Shown one piece after another: positions 5,578 to 7,304 of a DNA stretch of 7,304 nucleotides (position 1 is the first letter of the stretch; every line of letters starts with the position of its first letter). A program made the translations under genes and the position numbers. The notes below the pieces were generated by a model, which did no database searches, was not told the DNA's origin, and saw only the letters and a list, made by a program, of their open reading frames with translations. The stretch comes from Bacillota bacterium (GTDB lineage: Bacteria; Bacillota; Syntrophomonadia; Syntrophomonadales; Syntrophomonadaceae), in NCBI GenBank assembly GCA_017861475.1, contig JAGFXV010000068.1, positions 1 to 7,304 on the forward strand. Reading direction: 5' to 3'.

Positions 5578-7221
5578 TTATTTCAAAGCTCTCTTCAATA
5601 TTTTCCCGACTGCTGTTCTCGGAAAATCTTCAACAAATTGAACGATCTTGGGTACCTTGTAGGGAGATATCCGTTCCTGGCAAAACGCGATAAGTTCTTC
5701 CTCTTTAAGTTCAAATCCTGGCTTTAATCTGATGATAGCTTTTACGACTTCTCCCTGCCGTTCATCCGGCTTTCCTATCACTGCAGCTTCCATGACGGCA
5801 GGATGCTGGTATATGGTATTCTCGACCTCACTGGGATAAACATTAAAACCAGCCACTATGATCAACTCTTTAAGCCGATCAATAAATTGCAGAACTCCTT
5901 CTGAAGTCAGACGAACCAAATCCCCGGTATGCAGCCATCCGTCTTCAAAGGTTTTAGCCGTTTCCTCAGGTTTTTCCCAATAACCGGCACTGACTGTCGG
6001 TCCTTTGATAAGCAGTTCACCTGTTTCACCGATCGGTATATCCTCATTCGTTCCCGGGTCAATCACTCTAATATCAGTTCCTATGAATGGCATTCCCATT
6101 CCCGCCAATGTCTGACCGTACAATCTGTTGATGATCACCCCGGATGTCGTTTCTGTCAGGCCATACCCTTCCGCAACATTACCTCCGGAAACTTTTTTAA
6201 ATACATTCACAATTTTTTCCGGTACCGGAGCACCTCCGACAATCCAATGGCGAACACTGGTCAGATCAAATTCTTCCAACTTGGGATGCTGGGCAAGAAT
6301 AGCCAGTATGGTGGGTACCGCCCGAAAGCATGTACAGCGTTGATCATGTATGGTCTTAAGTGCTTCATCGGGATGAAACCGAACCATGATGACTACTTTT
6401 CCACCCAGGGAAACAGGTAAAACCAAGGTTTGGAACATGGCATAATTATGCGATAACGGAAGATTTACTGGGTAGACTTCTTGTCCCTCAACATTTTTAT
6501 AATCCAGCATCCTGGCACAAGTGACATAAGAAGTAATATTGTAATGATTTATCATAACTCCTTTGGGAATACCGGTAGTCCCGCTGGTATATTGAAGGAC
6601 TGCCACGTCTTCCCGAGGATTAATATCAGCGCAATCAAATTGGCACGACTGATTTAACAATTTATTAAATGCAAAAATATTTTCCTGTTTGGGGATTGGG
6701 AGCGGCTCAGGTACAGCAAAGGGGGCGCAGGGAAAAGGATTTATGGGCAGATAATCATGAAGGGAACCAACAACAATAAATTCCAGTGGGCTTTCATCAA
6801 ATATTTCCAGGACCTTGCCAAGTAAATAATCCAAGGTAATCATTCCCTTGGCGCCAGAGTCATTGACCATGGCCAATAATTCTTTGGCCGAGGCCATAGG
6901 GCTGGCTTGAACAACAACCGCACCTAATTTCATAAGCGCAAAGAACCCCAAGGCATATTGCGGACAATTATCCATATGGATGGCCACGCGATCGCCTTTT
7001 TTAATCCCGATATTTTTCAAACCGTTGGCTAGTTTATTGGTCAAATATTCCATCTCAGCATAGGTAATTTCCGTCCCGTAGTAGTATATTGCAATATTGT
7101 TGGGGAACTTTTTAAATGAATCAGAAAGAAATTTGTACACGGGAATTTCGGGTAATTCAATTTCTCGAGGCACCAAGGGGTCAATTGCTTGTAACCATGG
7201 CCTGTTTGAATAAATACTCAT
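5578..7221 (-). CDS. AMP-forming acyl-CoA synthetase (fatty-acid-CoA ligase type), second copy in the window
   Basis: A complete 547-residue ANL-superfamily ligase making acyl-CoA from a free acid, ATP and CoA. Motifs in order: YTSGTTGIPKG (211-221, the canonical Ser form), GYGLTET (352-358), HTGD (431-434), DRLKELI with Arg449, GFNVYPSEVE, and PRTAVGKILKR with the catalytic Lys540 seven residues before the end. All canonical residues are present, so it should be active. ATG 7221 is chosen because GGGAG (7229-7233) lies 7 bases upstream and the resulting MSIYSNRPWL fits the family; ATG 7239 has no ribosome binding site. It converges on the dehydrogenase and is not in its operon. It shares motif order and similar motif spacing with the ligase at 691-2367 but differs in most residues read side by side, so it is a diverged paralogue, not a recent duplicate. 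A short frame with a good ribosome binding site (7181-7279) overlaps its start. The promoter lies beyond the window. Confidence 0.94.
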   Translation of the reverse strand: MSIYSNRPWLQAIDPLVPREIELPEIPVYKFLSDSFKKFPNNIAIYYYGTEITYAEMEYLTNKLANGLKNIGIKKGDRVAIHMDNCPQYALGFFALMKLGAVVVQASPMASAKELLAMVNDSGAKGMITLDYLLGKVLEIFDESPLEFIVVGSLHDYLPINPFPCAPFAVPEPLPIPKQENIFAFNKLLNQSCQFDCADINPREDVAVLQYTSGTTGIPKGVMINHYNITSYVTCARMLDYKNVEGQEVYPVNLPLSHNYAMFQTLVLPVSLGGKVVIMVRFHPDEALKTIHDQRCTCFRAVPTILAILAQHPKLEEFDLTSVRHWIVGGAPVPEKIVNVFKKVSGGNVAEGYGLTETTSGVIINRLYGQTLAGMGMPFIGTDIRVIDPGTNEDIPIGETGELLIKGPTVSAGYWEKPEETAKTFEDGWLHTGDLVRLTSEGVLQFIDRLKELIIVAGFNVYPSEVENTIYQHPAVMEAAVIGKPDERQGEVVKAIIRLKPGFELKEEELIAFCQERISPYKVPKIVQFVEDFPRTAVGKILKRALK

Positions 7222-7304
7222 TCTCCCACTCCCAATCATTTTTTTGCAATAACCACATTCTTTTAAAACTGTTGATCATCTCCTCTCCTATAGATTTCAC
7301 TTTA
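7222..7304 (-). promoter_or_regulatory. Leader of the second acyl-CoA synthetase, with two ribosome-binding-like sites
   Basis: Read on the minus strand, AGGAGAGGAG (7280-7289) directly precedes an ATG at 7277-7279 that opens a 32-codon frame ending at 7181. A second site, GGGAG (7229-7233), precedes the ligase ATG at 7219-7221. No promoter hexamers were recognised in the visible part. Confidence 0.4.

Noticed and set aside
5929..6420. A 163-codon plus-strand frame inside the second ligase
   Set aside because: It lies entirely opposite a complete, motif-rich ligase gene and resembles no protein family; its openness follows from the codon pattern of the real gene.

Overview
The window looks like chromosomal DNA from an anaerobic, low-to-mid GC Firmicute (Clostridia or Peptococcaceae/Syntrophomonadaceae-like). 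This is inferred from purine-rich AAGGAGG-type ribosome binding sites before most genes, AT-rich intergenic regions with strong hairpin-plus-T-tract terminators, frequent GTG/TTG starts, and the gene content: acyl-CoA ligases, a biotin-dependent-type carboxyltransferase, a clostridial-type 3-hydroxybutyryl-CoA dehydrogenase and a Mop-type oxyanion-binding protein. I cannot name the genus. No RNA genes, mobile elements, CRISPR arrays or phage genes were seen.

Layout, left to right. (1) 1-342, minus strand: N-terminal part of a TetR-family regulator, running off the left edge. (2) 343-690: a divergent control region with two near-identical 16-bp palindromes (409-424 and 440-455) centred 31 bp apart, most likely the operators of that regulator. 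(3) 691-2367 and 2433-4043, plus strand: an AMP-forming acyl-CoA synthetase followed after 65 bp by an acyl-CoA carboxylase carboxyltransferase subunit. They probably form one operon, closed by a terminator at 4074-4113. A 13-bp perfect inverted repeat lies between the two genes. (4) 4219-4431, plus: a 70-residue Mop/TOBE-domain protein as a single-gene unit with its own terminator (4461-4498). (5) 4596-5453, plus: an NAD-dependent 3-hydroxyacyl-CoA dehydrogenase of the Hbd type, behind an AT-rich promoter region with an operator-like palindrome. (6) 5494-5522: a GC-rich hairpin that can terminate both converging transcripts. (7) 5578-7221, minus: a second acyl-CoA synthetase of the same general design as the first.

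How it may work together (inference): the ligases activate free carboxylic acids to acyl-CoA, the carboxyltransferase adds or removes a carboxyl group alpha to the thioester, and the dehydrogenase acts in beta-oxidation or its reverse. The TetR protein would be the acyl-CoA-sensing switch, as FadR/PsrA-like TetR proteins are. No biotin carboxylase, biotin carrier, thiolase, enoyl-CoA hydratase or acyl-CoA dehydrogenase is present, so the pathway is incomplete here and the substrates are unknown.

No clear new multi-gene system is visible. The points most worth a second look are the carboxyltransferase with no partners and an unusual substrate-pocket signature, the Mop protein lacking the usual basic oxyanion-binding residues, the one-residue contraction around the catalytic lysine of the first ligase, the paired operators, and the unusual translation start of the regulator.
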